DNA of 64,000 nucleotides from Flectonema sp. DT1601 (Eukaryota > Euglenozoa > Diplonemea > Diplonemida > Diplonemidae): assembly GCA_964019425.1 (NCBI GenBank), contig OZ025833.1, forward strand, positions 558,001 to 622,000, read 5' to 3'. Numbering within the stretch: the stretch's first letter is position 1; the number at the start of each line of letters is the position of its first letter. This document shows, one piece after another, positions 56,053-64,000 of the stretch. The notes beneath the pieces are model-generated. The model was not told the DNA's origin, searched no databases, and saw only the letters and a list, made by a program, of their open reading frames with translations. A program made the position numbers and the translations under genes.

Positions 56053-56189
56053 TGAACAACTAATCACTTTATGTTATTTTTTTTCTAAGTAGGTTTTTTT
56101 AGTTAACAATTTTATTTTTTTCCCCTTTCTTTTGTTTTTGTTCATTTCAATTCGTTACTGTCAGTGATAGTTTTCTATAATAAAATAAA

Positions 56190-56230
<41 letters not shown>

Positions 56231-56320
56231 ATACACCTGCCTGTACCTCTGTATCTATAGCCTAGACTTCAATACTAGTTACGTGATGACAATATATTAA
56301 AAATAATAATTCCTCTTCAG
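56053..56320. other. Intergenic, with a very long T-run
   Basis: 3' UTR, a T-run of ~40 nt (56190-56229), and an acceptor (AATTCCTCTTCAG, ends 56320) for the VPS29 gene. Confidence 0.65.
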
Positions 56321-56352
56321 GTGAAGCAACACAAAAAAAAAAAACAACAACG

Positions 56353-56919
56353 ATGAAGCGTGGAATCGTATTTGGCGATTTGTTCATTCCTCAAAGAGAA
56401 GCAAGCCTTCCGGAAGAGTTCGCGCAATATTTTGAAAAGGGTGCGTATGACTTTGTGGTTACCTCTGGAAATGTAACAAATAAAACCTTAGCAAACCAAT
56501 TAAAGACTTTAGGAAAAAAAGTATGTATGGTTGGTGGTGGTTATGATGATGCTACGTATGATGAAGTAGAAGAAACGATTGTAATTGGAAGCCTTCGAAT
56601 TCACGTCACGGCTGCGAGTGATATGAATGAGGTACTCGGGTCCCAGTTGAGGTCTAATTCCGATATTGTAATTCATAAAAACGGAGACTACTTTCCAACT
56701 GCGTTTCAGAAAAATGATCGTTTATACATCTCTCCGGGATCAGCAACTGGTGCCTATTCTCTAAGTACACCTGAAACAGTACCGTCCTTCATGATAATCG
56801 ATATAGAGGAGACGACGGTAATTCTTTATAAATATACTCTAGAAGATGGTGAAGTTGTTGTCTCACACAAAAAATTCACAATTCTAAACCCGTCGGCTGT
56901 TGATGATGACGATCAGTAA
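56353..56919 (+). CDS. VPS29: VPS29, retromer subunit
   Basis: The metallophosphoesterase-fold subunit of the retromer and commander complexes, acting in endosome-to-Golgi and endosome-to-surface retrieval. At 188 aa it has the family length. GDLFIPQREASLPEEF aligns with the human start GDLHIPHR...LP, TSGN with CTGN, and the diagnostic YISPGSATGAYSLST and PSFMIIDIEETTV near the C-terminus are very close. Several residues of the ancestral metal site differ: the His after GDL is Phe, the GHTH motif reads KNGD, and the other His pair is absent. VPS29 is thought to serve as a scaffold, so this is compatible with function. An acidic tail (VDDDDQ) is extra. The ATG lies 32 nt after the acceptor. 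Confidence 0.93.
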   Translation: MKRGIVFGDLFIPQREASLPEEFAQYFEKGAYDFVVTSGNVTNKTLANQLKTLGKKVCMVGGGYDDATYDEVEETIVIGSLRIHVTAASDMNEVLGSQLRSNSDIVIHKNGDYFPTAFQKNDRLYISPGSATGAYSLSTPETVPSFMIIDIEETTVILYKYTLEDGEVVVSHKKFTILNPSAVDDDDQ

Positions 56920-57263
56920 GTCGTTTATTTTTATTTTTTTTTTTATTATTTTTTTCAACTTAATCTCGGAAATAGTTTTGGTATTATATAGTATAATGTA
57001 ACTTATCGTAGTTGATTGTGATGTTGTTTGTCCCCCCATTCCATTCTCCCTGCAGTTCGTTTGTCGCGAACAGCTCGCGTTCTTTACAACGTATCGTGTG
57101 GTTTTTAGCCTTGGTGAATAACTGGAAATATGTGCTCATAAAGGAATATTAATACCTTTCTGGTTTCAGTCAAAAAAATATTTTAATGACAAAAATGAGA
57201 GATAACTTCAAAAAAAAGAGTTTCAATTCGATTGTAATTGTCTTTATTTCATGTTATTGTCAG
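56920..57263. other. Short intergenic stretch
   Basis: AT-rich 3' UTR and spacer, ending in an acceptor (TTTCATGTTATTGTCAG, ends 57263). Confidence 0.6.
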
Positions 57264-57286
57264 ATAAATAAAAAAAAACTAAAATA

Positions 57287-58396
57287 ATGCGTCTCGAATT
57301 TAAATTCGGAATCTACGAAGGAGAAGTCGACAGCGATGACCTTCGTCACGGTTCTGGTAAACTGACATACAACAATGGAAATAAAGTTGAAGGTGAATGG
57401 GTAAAGGGCGCTCTCACTGGACCTGGTAAAAAAGTGTTTGCAAACGGAGACAAGTACGAAGGAGGTTTCAAAGAAGGAAAGAAAGACGGAGAAGGTAAAT
57501 ATACCTTCGCAAAGGGTGGAACATACAGCGGAGGATACGTCGATGATAAACAACACGGAGAAGGTTTTTGGCAAACTGACACAGAAACATATAAAGGAAA
57601 CTACGAAGGAGGAATGAGAAGCGGACACGGCATCGAACAGGTTCAAAGTTCCGAAAGCTCGTGTACAACTTACGAAGGAGATTGGCATCTCAGTAAACGT
57701 CACGGAAGTGGTAAGCTAACTCTAGACAATGGAGTTTATTGGGAAGGTCAATGGTTAAATGGTGAGAAACAAGAAGGTAAACTATTCGAATCCAACGGTT
57801 CTGAAGTAAAAGATTCACCACAGCCATCAACTAGTGACATACCAGATCTTTCTAACTTAAGTAGTCAACCTGAAATGCAATCGCTACTTTCAGCCTTATC
57901 TCAGCAAGGTGATAATCCAGATATGGCAGCCCTTCAACAAACACTTCTACAAACTTGTAAAGGAATGGAGAACTTTGGAGCGAATATCACAACTGGATTA
58001 TCAAAGGCTGCGTCAGGTTTAGACGCATTGGAATCACAGCTGGAAGACTTAACCAGCGCACTCGGTATCGAAGATGAAGAAATAATGAATGAACAGGTAG
58101 CTGCTGTTACAGAGGCGGCTAAGCAACAACAGGAGGCTGAGGAACCTGCTGCAGTAACAACAACAACAACAGCTGAATGCGGAACCTCTCCAATTGAAGA
58201 ACTTGAAGATGATGGTTCCCCGCTGCAAACTGCTGCGGTGAGTACTGAACCTGCGCCTCCAAAATCACTTCAAGAACAACCCACCTCTTCTGAAGAACAT
58301 AACGCCTTCTTAGAACGTGTTGATGTTCTCAACGATAAGCTACTCAAACAGGTCCTTGAAGCTGAAGAAGAATTGAAAAAGATTCGAGCGGCTTAG
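57287..58396 (+). CDS. MORN-repeat protein, RSPH1-like (369 aa)
   Basis: The N-terminal ~165 residues are six or seven MORN repeats (YEGEVDSDDLRHGSGKLTYN, YEGGFKEGKKDGEGKYTF, YSGGYVDDKQHGEGFW, YEGDWHLSKRHGSGKLTL). This is the layout of radial spoke head protein RSPH1 and related axonemal or membrane-linked MORN proteins. The C-terminal half is acidic and helical (SALSQQGDNPDMAALQQTLL, a Gln/Glu/Thr-rich linker and a final coiled coil). That tail is longer than in typical RSPH1, so orthology is probable but not proven. The ATG lies 23 nt after the acceptor. Confidence 0.8.
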   Translation: MRLEFKFGIYEGEVDSDDLRHGSGKLTYNNGNKVEGEWVKGALTGPGKKVFANGDKYEGGFKEGKKDGEGKYTFAKGGTYSGGYVDDKQHGEGFWQTDTETYKGNYEGGMRSGHGIEQVQSSESSCTTYEGDWHLSKRHGSGKLTLDNGVYWEGQWLNGEKQEGKLFESNGSEVKDSPQPSTSDIPDLSNLSSQPEMQSLLSALSQQGDNPDMAALQQTLLQTCKGMENFGANITTGLSKAASGLDALESQLEDLTSALGIEDEEIMNEQVAAVTEAAKQQQEAEEPAAVTTTTTAECGTSPIEELEDDGSPLQTAAVSTEPAPPKSLQEQPTSSEEHNAFLERVDVLNDKLLKQVLEAEEELKKIRAA

Positions 58397-58762
58397 TAAC
58401 CCACACTATTGAGAAAAGGTAGAGAGGGAGTTGTTTTTATTTATTTATTTTATTTAATAGACTAAGAAAGAAAACTGGAGGGGAAAAAAAAAAAAAAAAG
58501 CAAAAAAGAGTAAGAGAGAGCAACAGACAACGGTTAGATTAATTTCCTATTTTTTTTTTTCTTCTTCTTCTTTTTTTCTTTTAATATTTGTGTCGTTTAT
58601 TATTACATTTCCCTCATCACACGCATTCCTTACAGAGAGCGTATTTTTTTTTTTTTTCTACACCACAGCTGATGATGAGAGAATAGAGGTAAAATATTTT
58701 AGTAGATTTGTTGAATTATCATTTTTTTTTTTATGAATACAAACTATTTACTCCATCTCTAG
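58397..58762. other. Intergenic with a repeat fragment
   Basis: Long A/T runs. GCTGATGATGAGAGAATAGAGG (58670-58691) matches the word at 29396-29418, so this is another fragment of that dispersed family. An acceptor (TCCATCTCTAG, ends 58762) precedes the next gene. Confidence 0.65.
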
Positions 58763-58781
58763 GACGTGTGTGTGTTGAAAA

Positions 58782-59738
58782 ATGAGAGTCCTATTGTCAC
58801 TGTTAGTGACTTGGAGTACATTAGGATCGACTCAGGGATGTGATTATTTGGTGGTCTTTAAAACGAAGTTGACAGCAGCTGAAGAGATGCTCGCGAACTG
58901 CGATGATTGCAAAGGAGATGAAAAGCTACGAGAGATCGCTGTGGAGGCGATCGAAACAGCAAATGAATTTGAGAGGAAATTAATGAAAATTGAGAATATG
59001 TTTTCAGAGGAAACGGAATACGAATCTGGTTGTGTGTCTGCGATGGAAAGCGGTTCAGGACTGATGCTTACTTATACACCAACCGACTCAAACATCAACA
59101 CGTTGGATATAAAACTTAAACAACCAGCAACTGCTTTACATATAAACCCTGACACGGGATCTGCTGAAGCTTGGGTTCCTCATTCTCTGGTTGATGCTTA
59201 CATCAAAAATTCACGTTTGCTTATTAGTCTGACGAGTAGCTCTGGCAAAACTCTTACGGGGTTGTTGTTATACAGGAATGGTGGTGGTGGTGGTGGTGGC
59301 GGTGATAAAGTAAGAGAAACAGTACCAGAAATAAAAACTAAAACGACTACAAAAAAAACTGAATCGGAATCATCAAAACCAACCAAACCAACTCTGACGA
59401 AAAATGAAATAAAAAAACAACGTTTACAGTCTGCCGAGACTCACATATTATGGTCACAAATAATATCATCGGTCGTGTTGGTTGCTTCAGTCTTTTCAAG
59501 TAAACGTCCGTTCGATTCTCCCACAAAAATATTAAATTGTCTGACAGTCGTTGTGACCATTGACACTGTTTTAATGTCTCTTTTTAAAACCTCATTCATG
59601 CATGGGATACCCAGGGCAGCAGCAGCAATAATTCTCTGTATCTGTGGTTGGTTTATAAATAAGAGCGGCCAATTCACTCCTGCATACATGTCGGTGCTAG
59701 CTGGATTCTTAATGTGGCAGGGAAACCCACGATATTAG
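58782..59738 (+). CDS. Signal-peptide protein with C-terminal membrane segments (318 aa)
   Basis: A cleavable signal peptide (1-19, LLSLLVTWSTLGSTQG) is followed by a helical luminal region with paired Cys (NCDDCKGD) and a beta-rich domain (~85-165). A Gly run encoded by a GGT repeat (~167-174), a Lys/Thr-rich linker (~175-215) and three or four hydrophobic segments (~225-318) complete it. No family recognised. The layout (luminal sensor plus multi-pass C-terminus) would fit an ER or Golgi membrane protein. The ATG lies 19 nt after TAG. Confidence 0.75.
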   Translation: MRVLLSLLVTWSTLGSTQGCDYLVVFKTKLTAAEEMLANCDDCKGDEKLREIAVEAIETANEFERKLMKIENMFSEETEYESGCVSAMESGSGLMLTYTPTDSNINTLDIKLKQPATALHINPDTGSAEAWVPHSLVDAYIKNSRLLISLTSSSGKTLTGLLLYRNGGGGGGGGDKVRETVPEIKTKTTTKKTESESSKPTKPTLTKNEIKKQRLQSAETHILWSQIISSVVLVASVFSSKRPFDSPTKILNCLTVVVTIDTVLMSLFKTSFMHGIPRAAAAIILCICGWFINKSGQFTPAYMSVLAGFLMWQGNPRY

Positions 59739-59933
59739 CTGTTTGAAACTATCTATGTTCTTGAACGCATTTCAGAATTTTTTTTTTTTTTTTTTTTAAA
59801 AAACTTTTTGTCATTAGATTATTTCGCATATATTTTTTGTAACCATTTAGGCAGGATGTGACATGGTTTCTTATTTAAAAAAAAAAAAAAAAAAAATCTA
59901 TATTCCTACCACCATCAACAGATACACCAAATA
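59739..59933. other. Short intergenic stretch
   Basis: T- and A-runs, then an acceptor (ATTCCTACCACCATCAACAG, ends 59921). Confidence 0.6.
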
Positions 59934-59960
59934 ATGATTTCCCGTTTCATCATTTTATGA
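59934..59960 (+). promoter_or_regulatory. Eight-codon upstream ORF overlapping the next start (ATGA)
   Basis: The first ATG after the acceptor (59934) opens MISRFIIL and stops at TGA 59958-59960, which overlaps the main ATG (59957-59959) as ATGA. Such overlaps can permit termination-reinitiation. Confidence 0.5.
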
Positions 59961-60709
59961 ATAGCGAAGCTCTTGCTGCTTATGGTGTATATGAAAAACT
60001 TCGACGACGACAAGTTCTCTTCCGTCGAAAGTACAACGTATCGTCAGGCACGTTATTGGGAAAATACGTCCCCGGAGGTGGAAAAAGAAAACCTCCCAAC
60101 ATACAAGTAAAGGAAGAAGGTAAAAAAACATGTAGATTATGTCAACAGCAATTTGCTGTCACGGCGATGAAGACTTACATATCAATGAGGGCGATACTTC
60201 ATTTAAGGTATTCGTGGGGGTGTTGTGATGGAAATGTTGCAGTTAGACCGTCGGGAATCTATTCAGCAGTTCCAATTTGTGTGTTTTGCTGTCAATTCCT
60301 GGGATGTAATCCACACGATAAACCAATTAACGTTACTCGTGAGATGACTGATGAGTATGTTCCTGAACTTGAAATTAATATTTCAGAACCTGCGACTCGA
60401 CTACCACCGGAGTTCGAACCCAATTGGAACACCAGTCGATTCCAAAATTTAAAATCACAAAACACATCAAAATGTCGTCAAAATTCCTCCTCTTGGTCAG
60501 CTGATAAGTTAAAAGTCTATCTCGAAGAAGCGAATCTAATCAAATCAACGATATCCGATCCCGTCGTAGTCGCAAAATCAAATACTCGAAGACGACTACG
60601 AGTAGCAGCTCTCAATAAACTCGGTACCCGTCAGACTACTGACAGCCATCCAAGTCGTATAAAGTACACCGCAACACCAGTAAAGAAATGGTCAGTATTC
60701 CCGAGTTAG
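59957..60709 (+). CDS. Putative zinc-binding protein, unknown (250 aa)
   Basis: A basic N-terminus (KLRRRQVLFRRKYNV) precedes a Cys cluster (TCRLCQQQF ... WGCCDG ... PICVFCCQFLGC) with spacing that could bind one or two zinc ions. The C-terminal region is Ser/Asn-rich and basic (NTRRRLRVAALNKL). No signal peptide or membrane segment. No family recognised. The short upstream frame overlapping its ATG is described separately. Confidence 0.75.
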   Translation: MNSEALAAYGVYEKLRRRQVLFRRKYNVSSGTLLGKYVPGGGKRKPPNIQVKEEGKKTCRLCQQQFAVTAMKTYISMRAILHLRYSWGCCDGNVAVRPSGIYSAVPICVFCCQFLGCNPHDKPINVTREMTDEYVPELEINISEPATRLPPEFEPNWNTSRFQNLKSQNTSKCRQNSSSWSADKLKVYLEEANLIKSTISDPVVVAKSNTRRRLRVAALNKLGTRQTTDSHPSRIKYTATPVKKWSVFPS

Positions 60710-60865
60710 ATGACCTTCTTCAGTTATAACCACCACAGTGATAAACCTTTCCAGGTTTTCATATTGTTTTTGGTTAAACGTCGATGAACTCTTGTATTCT
60801 ATTTTATTATTTGTTAGTCACAACACGAGATGGTTTTTTGTCATTTCTTTATATTCAACAACAGA

Positions 60866-60871
60866 ATGTGA
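60866..60871 (+). promoter_or_regulatory. Start-stop minimal upstream ORF (ATGTGA)
   Basis: Directly after the acceptor (TATATTCAACAACAG, ends 60864) the first ATG is followed at once by TGA, 8 nt before the main ATG (60879). A start-stop element is the shortest possible upstream ORF and can stall ribosomes. Confidence 0.5.
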
Positions 60872-60878
60872 CTCTAAG

Positions 60879-61619
60879 ATGTTCACCCGTCTAGGTAATC
60901 ACCGCTTACTCATAATAGATTTCTGTGGGACATTATCAAGTCAGGTGGTGCGATTCGACGTTGATCAGAACTTGAAAGATGTTGGACTGTCAGAAGAAGG
61001 ATACGATTCTAAGTGGTATTGGGAAACATGTCAGAGAACATGGTCAGAATGCAGTACCACTCCAGTAAGGTATACCGATAAACTTCTTGAAGCCACGGGT
61101 TCCGCTCATCATTCAAAAATAAATAAATTTATGTCAAACTACTGGAACTACCACGTGATTCAAGAAGACTGGAAGAATGAATTAAAAGGGGCGGATATTC
61201 AAATTGCGGTATCTGCTGCGGTTGGATTCCCGAAGAAGGATCCTCGTTTTTGGGAATCTATCCTTAGTAACAGGCCTTCGTCTTCTAATCAAATAATTAT
61301 AGCAAGCGATCATTATATCGAAGCTGTTTCTGTTATTAAACATCATTTCAGTGATGTTGCATCGTCTATCTCTTGTTGGTCTCGAGAGTCAGTCTCAACA
61401 ACTCCGACTTTCAATGAAATAATTGTTATAGATGACTTTGGGTCATCAGAACAGTCTGCTTCTGGATATGCTGAACGAAGTGCCGTTACGGAGGCTGCAA
61501 TCAGAAAAGTGATTCCAACTGATGTTAAATTATTAGTTCATCATTACTACGGAGCTACTGATGGAGGGACTCCCAAGAAGTCTTTGGAAGAAATTAAGAT
61601 GTTGTTACCTCGCCAATGA
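60879..61619 (+). CDS. HAD-like protein with altered nucleophile loop (246 aa)
   Basis: The N-terminus reads LLIIDFCGTLSSQ, matching HAD motif I (hhhhDxDGT). The first Asp is present but the second position is Cys. A later strand EIIVIDDFGSSE fits the acidic motif IV. The cap-like region (~45-130) is helical with WYWETCQRTWSEC. Loss of the second Asp usually removes phosphatase acid-base catalysis; other HAD enzymes such as dehalogenases and phosphonatases also lack it. The function is therefore open. ATG 60879 is chosen because the frame upstream to 60738 lies before the acceptor and has AT-rich, non-coding composition. Confidence 0.75.
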   Translation: MFTRLGNHRLLIIDFCGTLSSQVVRFDVDQNLKDVGLSEEGYDSKWYWETCQRTWSECSTTPVRYTDKLLEATGSAHHSKINKFMSNYWNYHVIQEDWKNELKGADIQIAVSAAVGFPKKDPRFWESILSNRPSSSNQIIIASDHYIEAVSVIKHHFSDVASSISCWSRESVSTTPTFNEIIVIDDFGSSEQSASGYAERSAVTEAAIRKVIPTDVKLLVHHYYGATDGGTPKKSLEEIKMLLPRQ

Positions 61620-61710
61620 CTGGCCACTTGTATTTGAAAAAAAAAAATTATTCATTTTTTTTAAAAAATGTAACAAAAAAAAAAAAAAAAAAAATGTATT
61701 ATTTCATCAG
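61620..61710. other. 91-nt spacer with splice acceptor
   Basis: A- and T-runs, then ATTATTTCATCAG (ends 61710) 18 nt before the CFAP52 start. It is the tightest intergenic spacing in the window. Confidence 0.65.
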
Positions 61711-61728
61711 AACAGACAATAAGAATAA

Positions 61729-63759
61729 ATGAATGAACTACCTCGTACAGATGCAGCCGACCCACTGCCACCACCAGCTATCGAGTTAGAAAGAGCAATT
61801 GGATACAACTCTGGTTATGGCAATTGCACATCATCTCCATTAAGTAACGATGTCTTCTATGCTCTTGGTGGAACAGTTGTACAACAAACCGAACGTGGTG
61901 AAGATGTTGATCAAAGTCTTATAAGAGGAACTGAAGAAAGATTATCGTTAATAAAACTATCTGAAAGCGGTAGGCTACTAATAACAGTTCAAGGATCAGG
62001 TAAGAATCCTGATACGATATGTTGGGATATGAGTAGTAAAAAAATTTTATTTCGACTGACAGAACACGAATCAGGAGTCTCAGCTGTAGACTTATCAAGA
62101 GATGAAAAACTATTATTAACAGTCGGTGATTGTAATGATAAAAGAATCATAATAAGTGATGTGAGCTCAGGACAAATCGTTAACCAAACTTCTCTTCCAA
62201 AAACTGATGATAATCCGACAGTCACTTGCGCTGTTTGGGGAGGTCAAATCGAAGACTTAAAAAGACGGAAGACATCAGAATACCAATTCTGTATTTTATC
62301 TGGTCAACATTTCTATAGATACAAATTCAACCCGATGACTTCCGATAATATTATACAACAGCGAACATCTCTTGGAGGGGTAGTTAGGAATTGGACGAGT
62401 GCGGTGTACTCTCTTTTCGGAGATTTAGTATTCCTGGGAACCGATTCTGGTGATGTTGCTGTTGTCTCGACAACGGAATCGTCAGTTTGTAAGACGGAAA
62501 GTCTTTTGAAATCTTCTGTTAGATATTTAGCTCTCTCTTCTGATGATCACAATAAAGACAATCAACATAGTGAATCACACTTTCAATATGCTCGATTTGG
62601 AGATCACGCAAAACGCTCATCAACAATAATAGCTGGTGGTACTTGTGGAACAGTTGTCGTAGCAAAAATCACAGATCACGGAAACATTACTTTTTCAATA
62701 ATTGCAAGATTTCAACTCAACCACTCAGTCAACAGTATCAGTACCCTTCCTGATGGTGAGTTACTTTGTGGAACTAGTAAGGGTGAAATAACTAAGGCGA
62801 TTCCGATGGCAACGAATAATCGAAATTCAAAGATCGAATACTCAACAAAACGACTAGTTTCAGCACCGTATGGATCTGTAAAATGTTTATCATTCGTAAA
62901 CACAGAAAGCAGTGATACGATAATATCTGGTTCAACAGATGGTGTTGTTAGAGTTTGGGATTTATCATCATACTCTGTGACGTGTTCTGGTGTTCAACGA
63001 CAGACTAATTCAGGTACACCTCTCTGCATTGCTCCCGTTGGGTTTACTGATACTTGTATTACAGGCTGGTCTGACGGAGGAATCCGCTGCTACGACACTT
63101 CCGATGGAGAACTCCATTGGGAACTTCCCAACAGCCATCAAGGCGAGTGTACTAATATAGTAATTTCCGAAAGTCTGATGTTTTTCATAACTTCTGGTGA
63201 ACACGGTGAGATTAAAATATGGAACATGAAGACTCATCAATTAATGTCTGAACTAAAGGAACACAGAGGACGAATCACCACATTAGAACTCTTCAAAGAT
63301 GAAACACACTTACTATCAACAAGTAAAGATCGATCATTAATCGTTTGGAATCTACAAACTGGACAACGACCAGCAACGAATATGCTTCCAATGGGTCAAA
63401 TCAACTCAGCGTTTATCCGAAATGATCAAACATCAATTATGTCAACTGGGACTGATAGAATGGTTTCTTTATGGGATCTTAGACAACATGAACCGACAAG
63501 ACAAGTGTCTTTTGGTACAAAATTCGAAGATTCAACTGCGAATACGATTTCACCGTCTCACTGTGGTCGATACTTTGCGACTGGTGGAACGAATCAAGCA
63601 GTCACACTTTGGGATGGAAATTCAATCAAACCGATCCAATCTGGAATCGCACATACATCCTCTATTAATCAAGTTTTATTTTCACCCGATGATAGACAGC
63701 TATTATCATGTGGTGAGGACCAGTCTATTATGGTGTGGAATTTTTATCCTGCGGAATAA
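61729..63759 (+). CDS. CFAP52: CFAP52/WDR16, axonemal WD40 protein
   Basis: A WD40 protein of 676 aa. The start (LERAIGYNSGYGNCTSSPLS and YALGGTVV) matches the diagnostic N-terminus of CFAP52. It is followed by two seven-bladed propellers, with repeat ends such as TICWDMSS, VRVWDLSS, IKIWNMKT, LIVWNLQT, VSLWDLRQ and IMVWNF. CFAP52 is a microtubule inner protein near the A-B tubule junction of doublets, needed for stable cilia. The length is slightly above the usual ~620 aa. No truncation is seen. Its presence indicates a motile flagellum. Confidence 0.9.
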   Translation: MNELPRTDAADPLPPPAIELERAIGYNSGYGNCTSSPLSNDVFYALGGTVVQQTERGEDVDQSLIRGTEERLSLIKLSESGRLLITVQGSGKNPDTICWDMSSKKILFRLTEHESGVSAVDLSRDEKLLLTVGDCNDKRIIISDVSSGQIVNQTSLPKTDDNPTVTCAVWGGQIEDLKRRKTSEYQFCILSGQHFYRYKFNPMTSDNIIQQRTSLGGVVRNWTSAVYSLFGDLVFLGTDSGDVAVVSTTESSVCKTESLLKSSVRYLALSSDDHNKDNQHSESHFQYARFGDHAKRSSTIIAGGTCGTVVVAKITDHGNITFSIIARFQLNHSVNSISTLPDGELLCGTSKGEITKAIPMATNNRNSKIEYSTKRLVSAPYGSVKCLSFVNTESSDTIISGSTDGVVRVWDLSSYSVTCSGVQRQTNSGTPLCIAPVGFTDTCITGWSDGGIRCYDTSDGELHWELPNSHQGECTNIVISESLMFFITSGEHGEIKIWNMKTHQLMSELKEHRGRITTLELFKDETHLLSTSKDRSLIVWNLQTGQRPATNMLPMGQINSAFIRNDQTSIMSTGTDRMVSLWDLRQHEPTRQVSFGTKFEDSTANTISPSHCGRYFATGGTNQAVTLWDGNSIKPIQSGIAHTSSINQVLFSPDDRQLLSCGEDQSIMVWNFYPAE

Positions 63760-64000
63760 CCTTTTACACTGAAAAAAAAAAAAAAAAAAAGAGGATATTC
63801 GTTCCACTTGATTCGTTTTGTAATTCCCCTTCTCTCCTCATCCCCTTTTTGTTAATAGTAAAAATATTTTTAATATTTTTAACTTCATAGTTTTTTTTTT
63901 TCTTTCTTTTTCATTCTAATTGTTTTTTTATTAACAGGTAAATTATAATATTTAGAATGTGTTGCAACGTTTTTTTTTTTTTTTTTTTCAAAGAAAAACA
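63760..64000. other. Spacer with candidate acceptor for a gene beyond the window
   Basis: A- and T-runs. GTTTTTTTATTAACAG ends at 63938 and could serve a gene starting past the right edge. No ATG-led frame of note follows within the window. Confidence 0.5.

Noticed and set aside
60738-60878. N-terminal extension of the HAD-like protein
   Set aside because: Lies upstream of the acceptor at 60864 and has AT-rich, hydrophobic, non-conserved composition.

Overview
This looks like nuclear DNA of a flagellated protist. Host genes include CFAP52/WDR16 (a ciliary microtubule inner protein), an RSPH1-like MORN protein, VPS29, a DDX51/Dbp6-type helicase, a kelch-kinase fusion and a DUF506 protein. From about 14.4 kb to the right edge every supported gene is on the + strand. 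Most start 13-48 nt downstream of a pyrimidine-rich stretch ending in CAG or TAG. One-way gene arrays with an acceptor-like site before almost every start codon suggest spliced-leader trans-splicing of polycistronic transcripts, as in Euglenozoa. Conventional GTATG...CAG introns are also present in at least four genes, and gene density is low, so a diplonemid or another non-trypanosomatid euglenozoan is my best guess. This is inference: no spliced-leader gene or rRNA is in the window.

Left 14 kb: a repeat province without confident host genes. Three blocks of a ~30-bp minisatellite (1-2430, 6736-8846, 10438-12602) are preceded by a shared T-rich leader, and the first two blocks are collinear duplicates. 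A second satellite (~125-147 bp unit with two small hairpins, 2424-6003) is interrupted by a fragment of a DIRS/VIPER-like retroelement (RT-RNase H on the minus strand) and a tRNA-like sequence. A 451-bp MITE with good terminal inverted repeats lies at 8850-9300. Three copies of a LINE-like 3' end (6010, 9371 inverted, 13288-14130) show 5' truncation, and one has an empty-site counterpart.

14-22 kb: a decayed or mis-sequenced short gene, then an EF-hand protein, a secreted sulfatase, a small Cys-rich protein and a membrane RING protein. 22-36 kb: almost gene-free, dominated by long A/T homopolymers and several small dispersed repeat families, with one DUF506 gene inside.

36-64 kb: the denser array. 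In order: a polytopic membrane protein with a short extra exon, a basic unknown protein, the DEAD-box helicase, the kelch-MAP3K-like kinase, a coiled-coil protein, a four-exon four-TM protein, a small membrane-anchored protein, a His-rich two-exon protein, VPS29, the MORN protein, a membrane protein, a zinc-binding unknown, a HAD-like protein and CFAP52. There is no sign of operon-like functional grouping beyond shared transcription, although two or more products are axonemal.

The most unusual structure is the 2.7-kb intron of the His-rich gene (52169-54855). It holds twelve copies of a 69-bp core separated by four interchangeable spacer types. Every spacer ends in an acceptor-like pyrimidine tract plus CAG, and every core begins C-ATG with a reading frame open through the core. 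The standard frame matches that of the downstream exon.
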